The notes beneath the pieces were generated by a model. The model was not told where the DNA came from, ran no database searches, and was given only the letters and a program-made list of their open reading frames with translations. The position numbers were made by a program, and so were the translations under genes. Shown in pieces: positions 42,828-51,610 of a stretch of 52,418 nt of DNA; within the stretch, counting starts at the first letter, position 1; the number at the start of each line of letters is the position of its first letter. The stretch lies in the NCBI RefSeq assembly GCF_014191355.1, contig NZ_JACHWM010000025.1, positions 1 through 52,418 of the forward strand. Direction: 5' to 3'. This stretch comes from Methylobacterium sp. R2-1. Its GTDB lineage: Bacteria; Pseudomonadota; Alphaproteobacteria; Rhizobiales; Beijerinckiaceae.

Positions 42828-42925
42828 GGGCTCCTCCGGGAGAAGGGGGATGCCTTGATCCTGACGGATCAGCGTGGGGGGCGCATCCCGTCCCTTGCGG
42901 TCAAATCCCGATGCCGTCGCAAGTG

Positions 42926-42953
42926 CCCTCTCTCCGCACGCGGGGAGAGAGGG
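42926..42953. repeat. GC-rich palindrome after M20 hydrolase gene
   Basis: CCCTCTCTCC at 42926-42935 pairs perfectly with GGAGAGAGGG at 42944-42953. It lies 11 bases past the stop of the leftward M20 gene and may terminate transcription or protect the 3' end. There is no T-run. A similar C-run/G-run hairpin occurs at 52243-52265. Confidence 0.6.
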
Positions 42954-42963
42954 ATAGTAGTTT

Positions 42964-44121
42964 TCACGCCGCCGCGCGCCGCTCCACCATCCGCGCCAAG
43001 TAGGCCGCGCCGAGCGGGATCAGGCTGTCGTCGAAGTCGAAGCTCGCATTGTGCAGGCCCGGCCCCGGCGTGGCGCCGAGCCAAGCATAGGCGCCGGGCA
43101 CCGCCGCGACCATGTCGGCGAAGTCCTCGCTGCCCATGCGCGGCACGGTGTTGGCCTCGACCTTGTCAGGCCCGAACAGCTCCGTGGCGATCTCGGCGGC
43201 GGCCGCGGCCTGCGCGGGATGATTGTCGAGCACGGAAAAGACGTCGCGCAGATCCACCTCGATGGTGGCGCCGTAGGCCGCGGCGAAGCCCGCCGCCAAT
43301 TCGCGGATGCGGGTCGCGATCAGCTTGCGCAGCTCCGCATCGAAGGTGCGCACGGTGCCGGCGAGATGCGCGCCCTCGGGGATGACGTTGTAGGCCGCGC
43401 CCGCATGGATCTGCGTGATCGAGACCACCGCGGATTTGAGCGGGTTGCTGTTGCGGCTGACGATCGACTGCATCGCTTGGGCGAGGCCCGTAGCGACCAC
43501 GATCGGGTCGATGCCCTGGTGCGGCATCGCCGCGTGCGCGCCGCGGCCGGTGATGCGGATATCGAAGAAATCGGCCGCCGCCATGATCGGGCCGGGCCGC
43601 ACCTGGAGCACGCCGTGGGGGCCGTGCGGCGCGTTGTGGATCGCGTAGATCTCATCGACCGGGAATTTTTCGAAGAGACCGTCGGCGATCATGGCGCGGG
43701 CGCCGCCCAGTCCCTCCTCCGCCGGCTGGAACACGAACACGGCGGTCCCATCGAAATCCCGCGTCTCGGCGAGGTAGCGGGCAGCGCCGATGAGCATGGT
43801 GGTGTGCCCATCATGCCCGCAAGCATGCATCCTTCCCGGCACGGTGGAGCGGTAGGGGAGGTTGGTCTCTTCCGTGATCGGCAGGGCGTCCATTTCGGCG
43901 CGTAACCCGATCCGGCGGGAGCCCGGCCGCCCCTGCAGCACGCCGACCACGCCGGTCTTGCCGAGACCCCGATGGACCTCGATGCCGAATTTTTCCAGCT
44001 GCTCGGCAACGATGCCCGAGGTGCGGACCTCCTCGAAGCCGATCTCGGGATGGGCGTGGAGATCCCGCCGCAGGGCGGTCAACTCGTCGGCGTAGGTGCG
44101 GATGCGGTCGATCGTATTCAT
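42964..44121 (-). CDS. M20 amidohydrolase (hippurate hydrolase type)
   Basis: A 385-residue metal-dependent peptidase/amidohydrolase. It has LRRDLHAHPEIGFEE at the start, metal ligands in HACGHDGHTTMLIGAA and QPAEEG, and a dimerisation domain in the middle (GRGAHAAMPHQGIDPI). The late MGSEDFADM motif supplies the last ligand. Family members remove acyl groups from amino acids (hippurate, N-acetyl amino acids or indole-acetyl amino acids). Its ATG overlaps the stop of the COG3146 gene, so the two are translationally coupled. Confidence 0.93.
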   Translation of the reverse strand: MNTIDRIRTYADELTALRRDLHAHPEIGFEEVRTSGIVAEQLEKFGIEVHRGLGKTGVVGVLQGRPGSRRIGLRAEMDALPITEETNLPYRSTVPGRMHACGHDGHTTMLIGAARYLAETRDFDGTAVFVFQPAEEGLGGARAMIADGLFEKFPVDEIYAIHNAPHGPHGVLQVRPGPIMAAADFFDIRITGRGAHAAMPHQGIDPIVVATGLAQAMQSIVSRNSNPLKSAVVSITQIHAGAAYNVIPEGAHLAGTVRTFDAELRKLIATRIRELAAGFAAAYGATIEVDLRDVFSVLDNHPAQAAAAAEIATELFGPDKVEANTVPRMGSEDFADMVAAVPGAYAWLGATPGPGLHNASFDFDDSLIPLGAAYLARMVERRAAA

Positions 44122-45338
44122 TCGCTGGCGTCCTCGCAGGTCCGGCGGAAGGGTGACATCGCCGCGTACTCGGCCATGGCCGCGCGCACGTGACCCCGCT
44201 CCCGCTGCAGATAATCGGCGACGGCACGGGCCAGCGCCGGGTCGGCGATGTCGTGGGCCGAGTGCATCGGCACCGGGCGGTAGCCGCGGGCGATCTTATG
44301 CTCGCCCTGGGCACCGGCCTCGACCCGCTTCAGCCGGCGATGAATCGCGAAGTCGATGGCCTGATAGTAGCAGACCTCGAAATGAAGGAAGGGGTGATCC
44401 TCGAGGCAGCCCCAATTGCGGCCGTAGAGCGCCGTATCACCGATGAAGTTGATAGCGCCGGCGATCGGCCGACCCGCATTCTTGGCAATGACGAGCAGGA
44501 TGCGCTCGGGCATCCGCTCGCCGATCAGCGAGAAGAATCTGCGGTTGAGGTAGGGCCGGCCCCATTTGCGGGCGCTGGTGTCCTGATAGAACGCGTAGAA
44601 GGCGTCCCAATCGGCTTCCGAGATGTCGGCGCCGGTCTTGTGCTCGACCGTGATCCCCTGGCTCATGGCCTCCCGCCGCTCGCGCTTGATCGCCTTGCGC
44701 TTGCGCGAGGCGAGCGCTTCGAGAAAGTCATCGAAGCCCGCGTAACCCTCGTTCTCCCAGTGGAACTGCTGGTCCATGCGCGGCAGCATTCCGAGCGCCT
44801 CCGCCTGCTCGGCCTCCCGCTCGCGCATGAAGGTGACGTGGATCGAGGAGGCCTCCGTCTCGGCCCGCAGGGCCCGCAGCCCCGCGACGATGGCCGCCGC
44901 GGCGGTGTCGGGATCCTCGCCGGGCGCGATGAGGAAGCGTGGCCCCGTCACGGGCGTGAAGGGCACGCTCACTTGGAGCTTGGGATAGTAGCTGCCGCCG
45001 GCCCGCTCGTAGGCATCGGCCCAGCCGTGGTCGAACACGTACTCGCCCTGGCTGTGGGATTTCAGGTAGCAGGGCGCCGCGCCGACGAGCCGGCCCTCAC
45101 GCTCGACGCGGACATGCAGCGGCAGCCAGCCGGTGCGGCGGGAGACGCAGCCCGCCTCCTCCAGCGCCGAGAGGAAGGCGTGGGAGGTGAACGGGTTGAA
45201 GGTCTCGTCGCCGGCCCCGAGGGTCTCGGCAGAGGTGGCGCAGGCGTCCCACTCGGCCGCGTCGAACCGGGCCATGCCCGGCACGGCGCGCACCTGCAGG
45301 ACGGGCTCGGGAGCGTTCGCCGTCGCGGGGGTGGTCAT
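44118..45338 (-). CDS. COG3146/DUF482 GNAT-fold acyltransferase-like protein
   Basis: A 406-residue protein from ATG 45338 (the frame continues far upstream as an artefact). It belongs to the peptidogalycan-biosynthesis-like family, which shares the double GNAT fold of FemAB-type aminoacyl transferases. Family segments include FNPFTSHAFLSALEEAGC, YVFDHGWADAYERAGG, LASRKRKAIKRERREA, and FEVCYYQAIDFAIHRRLKR then GEHKIARGYRP. The natural substrate is not established. It is translationally coupled to an M20 amidohydrolase and divergent from an SRAP gene. Confidence 0.88.
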   Translation of the reverse strand: MTTPATANAPEPVLQVRAVPGMARFDAAEWDACATSAETLGAGDETFNPFTSHAFLSALEEAGCVSRRTGWLPLHVRVEREGRLVGAAPCYLKSHSQGEYVFDHGWADAYERAGGSYYPKLQVSVPFTPVTGPRFLIAPGEDPDTAAAAIVAGLRALRAETEASSIHVTFMREREAEQAEALGMLPRMDQQFHWENEGYAGFDDFLEALASRKRKAIKRERREAMSQGITVEHKTGADISEADWDAFYAFYQDTSARKWGRPYLNRRFFSLIGERMPERILLVIAKNAGRPIAGAINFIGDTALYGRNWGCLEDHPFLHFEVCYYQAIDFAIHRRLKRVEAGAQGEHKIARGYRPVPMHSAHDIADPALARAVADYLQRERGHVRAAMAEYAAMSPFRRTCEDASE

Positions 45339-45497
45339 GGGCGCCAAGGTAGAGCGCCCGCGCCCGGAAGTGGATACCGGATCGGCACATGCGAGGCGCG
45401 ACAAAACGGGGTCCGGTGCGGCGGGGGCCGACCGTCGCTGTGACTCGGGCGCCCGCGCCGCTTGATCCGGCATCCGCCGCGCGCCCATATCGGAGAC

Positions 45498-46250
45498 ATG
45501 TGCGGGCGCTTCTTCATCGGTCAGCCGCCGGAGGTCTACCGCGCCTTCTACGGCTATTCCGAGCAGCCGAATTTTCCAGGCCGTTTCAACGTGGCCCCGA
45601 CCCAGCCGGTGCCCGTGGTGGTGCGGGAGCAGGGCGAGCGGCATTTCAGGCTGATGCGCTGGGGCCTGTGGCCGGGTTGGCTCAAGGACCCGTCGGACTT
45701 TCCCGTCCTGTTCAACGCCCGGATCGAGACGGCCGCCGAGAAGCCGGCCTTTCGCGGGGCGCTGCGCCATCGCCGCTGCGTGTTCCTCGCCGACGGCTTC
45801 TACGAGTGGCGTCGCGACGGAGAGGGCAAGAGTGCAACCAAAATGGCCGCGACGAAGACGCCGTTTGCCGTGCGCAGGGCCGACGGCGCGCCGATGGCGC
45901 TCGCCGGCCTGTGGGAGCCCTGGATGGGAGCGGACGGCTCGGAGGTCGACACCGCCGCCATCGTCACCTGCTTGGCCAACGGCACCCTCAGCGCGATCCA
46001 CGAGCGGATGCCGGCGATCCTGGCACCGGAGGCGGTCGGCCCGTGGCTCGACGCGGCGGTGGATGCGCCCGAGGCGGCCCGCCTCTGCCGGCCCTGTCCC
46101 GACGCGTGGCTGCGGCTCGATCCCGTCAGCGAGCGCGTCAACAGCGTTCGCAACGACGATGCCGCGCTGCCCGAGCCGGTGACCTCCAATCCGCCCGCGG
46201 GCCGGACGGCCCCGGCGAAGACGGAAGCCGTGCAGGGCGAGCTGTTCTGA
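45498..46250 (+). CDS. SRAP-family abasic-site protein (YedK/HMCES)
   Basis: A 250-residue SOS-response-associated peptidase-fold protein that forms a covalent thiazolidine link with abasic sites in single-stranded DNA. From ATG 45498 the protein begins MCGRFF, so C2 becomes the essential N-terminal cysteine after Met removal; this fixes the start. Other core features are FNVAPTQPVPVV, RWGLWPGW, FNARIETAAEKPAF, CVFLADGFYEWRR (with the catalytic glutamate) and HERMPAIL with the active histidine. The tail is longer and proline-rich. It stands divergent from the COG3146 gene. Confidence 0.95.
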   Translation: MCGRFFIGQPPEVYRAFYGYSEQPNFPGRFNVAPTQPVPVVVREQGERHFRLMRWGLWPGWLKDPSDFPVLFNARIETAAEKPAFRGALRHRRCVFLADGFYEWRRDGEGKSATKMAATKTPFAVRRADGAPMALAGLWEPWMGADGSEVDTAAIVTCLANGTLSAIHERMPAILAPEAVGPWLDAAVDAPEAARLCRPCPDAWLRLDPVSERVNSVRNDDAALPEPVTSNPPAGRTAPAKTEAVQGELF

Positions 46251-46263
46251 CCCACCGTCCCGC

Positions 46264-47259
46264 TCAGGCCGCCTCGCCGCTTCCCCCGGCCAACTCCGCC
46301 TCGAACCGTTCGGCAGCGTAGTCCTCCAGGTCGAAGCGGTCGTCGGGGACGCGGAACATGAAGCGTTCGGCGATCTCGGTCAGCAGGATGTCGGGTCGAA
46401 CCCGTTCCACGTAGGACCAATCCACCGAGGTGCTCCAGACGAAGTGCACCTCGGCGAACGTCTCGGCCAGCATGATGGTGAGCATCAGCGGCGCGAAGTG
46501 CGAATAGGAATCGCCGAAGAGGACGAGGCGGCGCGGGTCCCGCGCGGCGGCGTTGCCGTAGATCACGTGCGAGCCGACATGGAGCGTGTCCGCGCGGCCC
46601 GCCGCCTCCCGCAGCGCCACGATCGGGCTGGCGTAGCGACGCACCGCATCGCGCTGGAGTTCATGGATCCGGGTCCGCTCCGTGCGGGGCGGATCGAAGC
46701 GCCCTCCGAGGTCACCGGAGATCTCGGTCTCGCGGAAACCACGCTCGGCCAAATCCGGGCAGGGCTCGGCCCGCAGCGCGCGGCAGATCTCTCTGTAGGC
46801 GAGGTGGCAGCCGGCGAAGGTCCAGTGGCTATCGGTGCGATAGAACAGGTCCTCGCCTCCGCGCGCCGCCCGCATCGGCTCGACGAGGTCGATGCAGGTC
46901 CGCCGCAGGACGCGCGTCGTGGGCCATTCCCGGAGCCATCCCTTCAGCCGCGAGAACCAGCGGCGGCGCGGCAGGCCGCGGATCAGGCGGCGGGCCGGGG
47001 AGAGGCGGGGATCGACCGCGATCCCGTCCAGGACATTGTCGTAGACGCTGAGTTTTTCCGGGACGACGACGTGGTGGTAGGCGATGCCGAGCCCGCGCGC
47101 CCGAACGGCGCGGGCGGCGATGCGCTGGCGCCACAGCTCGGTCTGGTGGGCCATGAAGCCCGACGCGTTGAACTGCGCGATGACGTTGTTGCTGCCGGCG
47201 ACGACGAAGAGCCAGCCGTCCTTGCCGATATGGATGTGATCGGTGGCCGTGTCCGACAC
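46264..47259 (-). CDS. AlgX/AlgJ-like SGNH hydrolase-fold protein
   Basis: A 331-residue protein from GTG 47259. It has the features of AlgX/AlgJ-type polysaccharide acetyltransferases: HIGKDGWLFVVAGSNN at the start, then Y-x-TDSHWTFAG (D143, H145) and LFGDSYSHF with the likely nucleophile S251. Classical members are exported, but no signal peptide is evident here, so it may act in the cytoplasm or use a non-standard route. It is divergent from a GT61 gene with a 199-base spacer, suggesting modification of a glycan made with that enzyme. Confidence 0.82.
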   Translation of the reverse strand: MSDTATDHIHIGKDGWLFVVAGSNNVIAQFNASGFMAHQTELWRQRIAARAVRARGLGIAYHHVVVPEKLSVYDNVLDGIAVDPRLSPARRLIRGLPRRRWFSRLKGWLREWPTTRVLRRTCIDLVEPMRAARGGEDLFYRTDSHWTFAGCHLAYREICRALRAEPCPDLAERGFRETEISGDLGGRFDPPRTERTRIHELQRDAVRRYASPIVALREAAGRADTLHVGSHVIYGNAAARDPRRLVLFGDSYSHFAPLMLTIMLAETFAEVHFVWSTSVDWSYVERVRPDILLTEIAERFMFRVPDDRFDLEDYAAERFEAELAGGSGEAA

Positions 47260-47458
47260 GAAAGTCCCGCCCTTCCTCAACCATCCTCGCCGATGCCGAA
47301 CGCGCGGGCGGGCCGAGGCTCTACAGGCCCCGGCGGCTCCGAGGCAAATGCGGCCGGGCGCGGGGATATACGTCGGACTTGGCCCGCGGCGATATGCTAG
47401 CGGTGTTGCGATTCCCTTGAGCGGACGGGTTTCAGGGCGGGATCCGCGAGGAGCAGGC

Positions 47459-48778
47459 TTGAACGAGACCGGAGCGGACGAGGCCGCGGCGCATGCGCGG
47501 CTGATCGAGGACAACCTCGTCCTCACCTGCGAGGCCGAGCGCCTCTACCGCGACGGAGGCTTTGCCGGCGATGCCGCCCTGCTCGACCGGCTGCGGGGAC
47601 GGGTGAGCCGGCATACCCGAGTGGTCGGCGAGGTCTTTCCCGGCTTTCCCGCCCATGATCCCGAGCCGCCGCGCCTGTTCGGCGGCAGCGCCGCCTTCCG
47701 CGAGAAGCAGGGCGCCGCGCTGGCGGCGCCGCGTCCGCCCGGGCCACCCTCGCTCCTGTGCGAGACCCGCGACGTCCGGCTCGCGGGCAACGCCCTGTTC
47801 CATGTCGCGGATGGACGGCCGCAGGTGCTGTTCGAGACTTACCGGCCGCAGGAGCGGCACGTCGTGCCCGGCCCCGGCCCCGATTTCCTGCAGGTGGACG
47901 AGTCCATCGCGGAGCCGGGCCTTGCCTTCCTTCTCAACTCGGCGGGCTCGTTCAATTACGGCCACTGGCTGATCGACGACCTGCCCCGCCTGCGCGCGCT
48001 CGACGGGCTGCGCGCGCACCATCCAGGGGTGCCGGTCACCTTGGTGCTGGTGTCGTACTTCCCGCATATCGACGCCGCGCGGCGACGCTCGATCCAGCTC
48101 CTGATGGGCCGCCGAAGCGGCGTCTCGATCCGCTTCCTCGACCGGTACAAGACCTACCACTTCGCCTGCCTGCACCACGCCACGCCGTGCAGCCTGCCGA
48201 GCACGGGCAAGTCGCCGCACGCGCTGAGCTTCCTCACCCGGCAGGTGCGCGCGAGAACCCGCTTGCCGCGCGCAGTGTTCGGGATACAGCGGCTCGCCGG
48301 GCGGGGCCGTCGCCTGTTCGTGGACCGGCATCCAGGGCGGGGCCGGGGCCTCGCCAACCGCGAGGCGGTGCTCGCCGTGCTGCGCGGCCTCGGCTTCGAG
48401 GCTTTCGATCCCGAGCTCACCAGCGTGCGGCAGCAGGCAGTGCGGTTCTCGGCCGCCGAGATCGTGGTCGGCATCGCCGGGGCGGGCATGGCCAACACGG
48501 TCTTCTGCCGGCCCGGCACGCCAATCCTTCACCTCGTGCCGGAAGGTTGGGAGGATCCGTTCTATGCCGAGCTCGCCGCGGTCCGCGGCGAGAGCTATCG
48601 TGCGGTCTTCGGGCCGCGGGTCCCCCCGGGGTCGGGCTCAGCGGTTCCCCCGGACTGGCCCGCGCACCTGCACGACTTTTCGGTAGAGCCCACCGAACTG
48701 ATGGCCGCGCTCGCGGCGGCCGATCCGGCCCGGTTCAGCGGCGCCCGGCGCGCGGTGCCTGGTCCGGACGCTCCGTGA
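47459..48778 (+). CDS. GT61-family glycosyltransferase
   Basis: A 439-residue glycosyltransferase of the DUF563/GT61 type. TTG 47459 is chosen because GAGGAG lies just upstream, whereas the longer frame runs through the divergent gene's start. The core shows GSFNYGHWLIDDLPRLRAL, LFVDRHPGRG and VGIAGAGMANTVFCRPGTPILHL, the fold's acceptor and donor regions. The N-terminal 100 residues are not conserved. No membrane segment is seen. It likely adds pentose or hexose to a surface glycan; the neighbouring AlgX-like gene supports a polysaccharide role. Confidence 0.87.
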   Translation: MNETGADEAAAHARLIEDNLVLTCEAERLYRDGGFAGDAALLDRLRGRVSRHTRVVGEVFPGFPAHDPEPPRLFGGSAAFREKQGAALAAPRPPGPPSLLCETRDVRLAGNALFHVADGRPQVLFETYRPQERHVVPGPGPDFLQVDESIAEPGLAFLLNSAGSFNYGHWLIDDLPRLRALDGLRAHHPGVPVTLVLVSYFPHIDAARRRSIQLLMGRRSGVSIRFLDRYKTYHFACLHHATPCSLPSTGKSPHALSFLTRQVRARTRLPRAVFGIQRLAGRGRRLFVDRHPGRGRGLANREAVLAVLRGLGFEAFDPELTSVRQQAVRFSAAEIVVGIAGAGMANTVFCRPGTPILHLVPEGWEDPFYAELAAVRGESYRAVFGPRVPPGSGSAVPPDWPAHLHDFSVEPTELMAALAAADPARFSGARRAVPGPDAP

Positions 48779-49010
48779 CGGAGCCGGTCGTCTCGGAAGC
48801 GTTCCACTCGATGCCGCCGGGCGCACCCATCACCGTGTGCGGCCGCTGCGGGGCGACGGCGTAGCTCTGCCCGCCGAACGGGGCCGCCGTGTAGCCGAGA
48901 CTCACCGTCGGCGACGGTGCATCCGTCTGGGCGATTGCACCGCCGGCCATGAGTCCGAGCGCGACGAAGGGGGCAGCAAAGACGGTGGAGCGGGAAAGCC
49001 GGGTTGTCAT
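48735..49010 (-). CDS. Small secreted protein of unknown function
   Basis: A 91-residue protein from ATG 49010 with a clear Sec signal peptide (RLSRSTVFAAPFVALGLMAGGAIA, cleavage before Q28). The mature part of about 64 residues is polar and Gly/Pro/Thr-rich, with no cysteine and no recognisable domain. Its last 44 bases overlap the 3' end of the convergent GT61 gene. It is probably periplasmic or secreted. Confidence 0.6.
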   Translation of the reverse strand: MTTRLSRSTVFAAPFVALGLMAGGAIAQTDAPSPTVSLGYTAAPFGGQSYAVAPQRPHTVMGAPGGIEWNASETTGSVTERPDQAPRAGRR

Positions 49011-49204
49011 GATCGTTGTTCCTGACAAGAGCCTGTGGTGTGCCAGATGCGTGGCTCCGAAGCCTGCGCGGAGTTCCGCGATCCGTCATGCAGGAAATGG
49101 GTCGCCATGCTGCGTCGCAACGTGCGGCGACGCACTGTGTTGTGCGTCGCGGTGTCCGGGAAGCGTCCGGAAAGGGAGTCCGGGGTTTTGGGACATTTTG
49201 TTTT

Positions 49205-49250
49205 GCATCGTCTTTTTCCGAAAGCCGGTGGCCACCTTTCGGGACGATGC
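49205..49250. repeat. Two-stem palindromic intergenic repeat
   Basis: GCATCGTC (49205-49212) and CCGAAAG (49218-49224) pair with CTTTCGG (49236-49242) and GACGATGC (49243-49250), leaving a TTTTT bulge. A diverged copy lies at 51353-51391. The consensus CCGAAAAG...CTTTTCGGGACGATGCTC is one I associate with dispersed repeats in alphaproteobacteria. It abuts the stop of the rlmD gene and may end its transcript. Confidence 0.65.
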
Positions 49251-49251
49251 T

Positions 49252-50565
49252 CTAACGCGGGCGCCGCAGTGTCCTTCCCGCCGGCTTGCGCGCCTCCTTG
49301 CGGAACACCCCAACCAGTTCGACATGGGCCGACCACGCGAACTGATCGACCGGCGTGACCCGCTCCAGCCGGTAGCCGCCGGCGATCAGGGTCGCGGCAT
49401 CGCGGGCGAAGGTGCCGGGGTCGCAGGCGACACCGACCACGAGGGGCACCTTCGATTCCGCGATCCGGCGTACCTGCGCCTCGGCCCCGGCGCGGGGCGG
49501 GTCGAACACCACGGCGTCGAGCGCGTCGAGTTCCGGCCCGAGCAGGGGGCGGCGGAACAGGTCGCGGGCCTCCGCCGTGATCCGGGCAAAGCCGGCCCCG
49601 GCCCGGTAGGCGCGGGTGAGGGCGGTGATCGCCGCGGCCTCGCCCTCGGCGGCGTGGACCTCGCGCCCCCCCGCAGCGAGCGTTAGGGCGAAGGGACCGC
49701 TGCCGCAGAACAGGTCGCCGACGCGCCGCACCTTGGCCTTGCCCTCGTCCATGGCCTCCAGCACCAGGGCGGTCAGGGTCGCCTCGCCGGCCTGCGTCGC
49801 CTGGAGGAAGCTGCCGGGTGGGGGCACGCGCCGGGCCGGGCCCTCGCCGACAGCCGGCGAGCGGCGCTCGACCACCACGTCGCCGTGGATCGACAGACGG
49901 GCGAGGTCGAGTTCGCCGGCAAGCCGGGTGAGGACGCCGCGGACGCCCTCGCTCACCTGCCCGTGGCCGCGGATGTCCATGTCGAGGCCGGTCGCGGTGG
50001 CGGTGGCGGCGATGTCGAGCGGCTTGCGGCCGTGCCCGAGCGGGGCAGCCAGCGCCTCTGCGACGGCCGGCGCCCGGTGCAGGCCCGGAACGGTGATCGG
50101 GCAATGGTCGATCGGCACCAGCGCATGGCTGCGCGCGGCCATCAGCCCGGCCCGCGCCCGGCCCTCGATCTCGCGCACATGCAGGGTGATCCGCCGCCGG
50201 CCCTCTCCCTGCGCGTCGAGGAGCGGCATCAGCGTGGTCGCGATGCGGGCCTGCCCCAGCGCCCCGGCAACGATGCCGCGCTTCCACTCCGCGTAAGGGG
50301 CGGGGGCGAGGTGCTGCACGGCGCAGCCGCCGCAGGCCGAGAAATACGGGCAGAACGGCGCGATCCGCTCCGGCGACGCCTCCTCCACGGCGATCAGCGT
50401 ACTGACGCGGTCGCCGCGATGCACCCGCACGCGCTCGCCGGGCAGGGCGCCGGGCACCGGCAGCCCGCCCTCGGTAAGCCCGTCGCCGCGGGCGCCGAGC
50501 CGGGCGATGGTCAGGGTCTCTTCGACCGGATTGTGTTCGGCAGCGTCGGACATGGGATCAATCAT
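49252..50565 (-). CDS. rlmD: RlmD/TrmA-type rRNA uracil-C5 methyltransferase
   Basis: A 437-residue methyltransferase that would methylate uracil in 23S rRNA. From ATG 50565 (ATG 50553 is an alternative), a TRAM-like domain (LTIARLGARGDGL) comes first, then iron-sulfur cysteines C72, C78, C81 and C155 in the same spacing as E. coli RlmD, and the methyltransferase domain with GDLFCGSGPFAL and VVGVACDPGTFARDA containing the nucleophile cysteine. RlmC or a dual-site enzyme are alternatives. Its start overlaps the tlyA stop by eight bases, so the two rRNA methylases are coupled. Confidence 0.9.
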   Translation of the reverse strand: MIDPMSDAAEHNPVEETLTIARLGARGDGLTEGGLPVPGALPGERVRVHRGDRVSTLIAVEEASPERIAPFCPYFSACGGCAVQHLAPAPYAEWKRGIVAGALGQARIATTLMPLLDAQGEGRRRITLHVREIEGRARAGLMAARSHALVPIDHCPITVPGLHRAPAVAEALAAPLGHGRKPLDIAATATATGLDMDIRGHGQVSEGVRGVLTRLAGELDLARLSIHGDVVVERRSPAVGEGPARRVPPPGSFLQATQAGEATLTALVLEAMDEGKAKVRRVGDLFCGSGPFALTLAAGGREVHAAEGEAAAITALTRAYRAGAGFARITAEARDLFRRPLLGPELDALDAVVFDPPRAGAEAQVRRIAESKVPLVVGVACDPGTFARDAATLIAGGYRLERVTPVDQFAWSAHVELVGVFRKEARKPAGRTLRRPR

Positions 50566-51304
50566 GAGAGGAACGCCTCGCGGCGACCAGAAACTCGCGG
50601 TTGCCGTCACCGCCCTCGATCGGGGAGGGGATCGGTCCCGACACGGTGAATCCGAGGCCGACGAGCACGGCGCGCACGCCCTCGCAGACCTCGGCGTGAA
50701 CCTCTGCATCGCGCACGATGCCGCCGCGTCCGACCCGCTCGCGGCCGGCCTCGAATTGCGGCTTGATCAGCGCGGCGATGGCCGCGTCCTCGGCGAGCTG
50801 CGCCGCGACCGCCGGAAGGACCAGCCGCAGGCCGATGAAGCTCACGTCAATGGTGGCGAGACCCGGCGCGGGCCGGATCGTGCCGGGAGAGAGGGCGCGG
50901 ATGTCGGTGCCCTCCAGGCTGGTGACCCGTGGGTCGGCGCGCAAGGACGCGTCGAGCTGGTCGCGGCCGACATCGACAGCGTGGATATGGGCGGCACCGC
51001 GCCGCAGCAGCACGTCGGTGAAGCCGCCGGTCGAGGCGCCGACATCGAGGCAAGTCAGGCCCGCGGGATCGAGCCCGAAGGCGTCGAGCGCCGCGGCGAG
51101 CTTGAGGCCGCCGCGGGAGACGTAGGGATGGGGGGCTGAGGCCTCGATCCGCGCGCCCCCGCCGATAGGATCCGAAGGGCGCGTGACGAGGCAGCCGTCG
51201 GCGCGGACAAGGCCGGCCTCGATCGCCGCCCGCGCCTGCGCACGGCTGCGAAAATGCCCGCGCTCGACCAGGAAACGGTCGGCCCGCAGCCGCTCGCCCG
51301 TCAT
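50558..51304 (-). CDS. tlyA: TlyA-family rRNA 2'-O-methyltransferase
   Basis: A 248-residue protein with an N-terminal S4 RNA-binding domain (LRADRFLVERGHFRSRAQARAAI) and a FtsJ-like methyltransferase domain with CLDVGASTGGFTDVLL for S-adenosylmethionine. ALIKPQFEAG contains the catalytic lysine region. The start is ATG 51304; the longer frame adds no conserved residues. In mycobacteria TlyA methylates cytidines in both rRNAs; in other bacteria the short form may act on one. It is coupled to rlmD downstream. Confidence 0.93.
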   Translation of the reverse strand: MTGERLRADRFLVERGHFRSRAQARAAIEAGLVRADGCLVTRPSDPIGGGARIEASAPHPYVSRGGLKLAAALDAFGLDPAGLTCLDVGASTGGFTDVLLRRGAAHIHAVDVGRDQLDASLRADPRVTSLEGTDIRALSPGTIRPAPGLATIDVSFIGLRLVLPAVAAQLAEDAAIAALIKPQFEAGRERVGRGGIVRDAEVHAEVCEGVRAVLVGLGFTVSGPIPSPIEGGDGNREFLVAARRSSHD

Positions 51305-51352
51305 GGGGTCTCCCTTCCGAAAACCGCCCAGCTTCAGCCGAGACCGCCGTCT

Positions 51353-51391
51353 TTCCCCAAAAGCCGACAACTGCTTTTCGGGACGACGCTC
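51353..51391. repeat. Second copy of palindromic intergenic repeat
   Basis: AAAAGC (51359-51364) pairs with GCTTTT (51373-51378), followed by CGGGACGACGCTC, which closely matches the end of the copy at 49205-49250. It lies in the divergent spacer between tlyA and the superoxide dismutase gene. Confidence 0.55.
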
Positions 51392-51610
51392 AAGTGATCG
51401 AGACGGATCAGTCCGTCCCCTGTCGAAACGTGCCGCGTCGCGTTACCTACAGCATCGCCTGAGACGGCGCGTGCCGGCGTGTTCGAACAGAGCGATGCGA
51501 CATCCACCGGCCGCGGTAGCCCGGATTCCGCACCGCCTCAAGCGGCGGCACGGTGCCGGACGGGACCGCCGGGGAGCAACGGAGTGAGTCAGTTCATGAG
51601 AGGTGCCATC

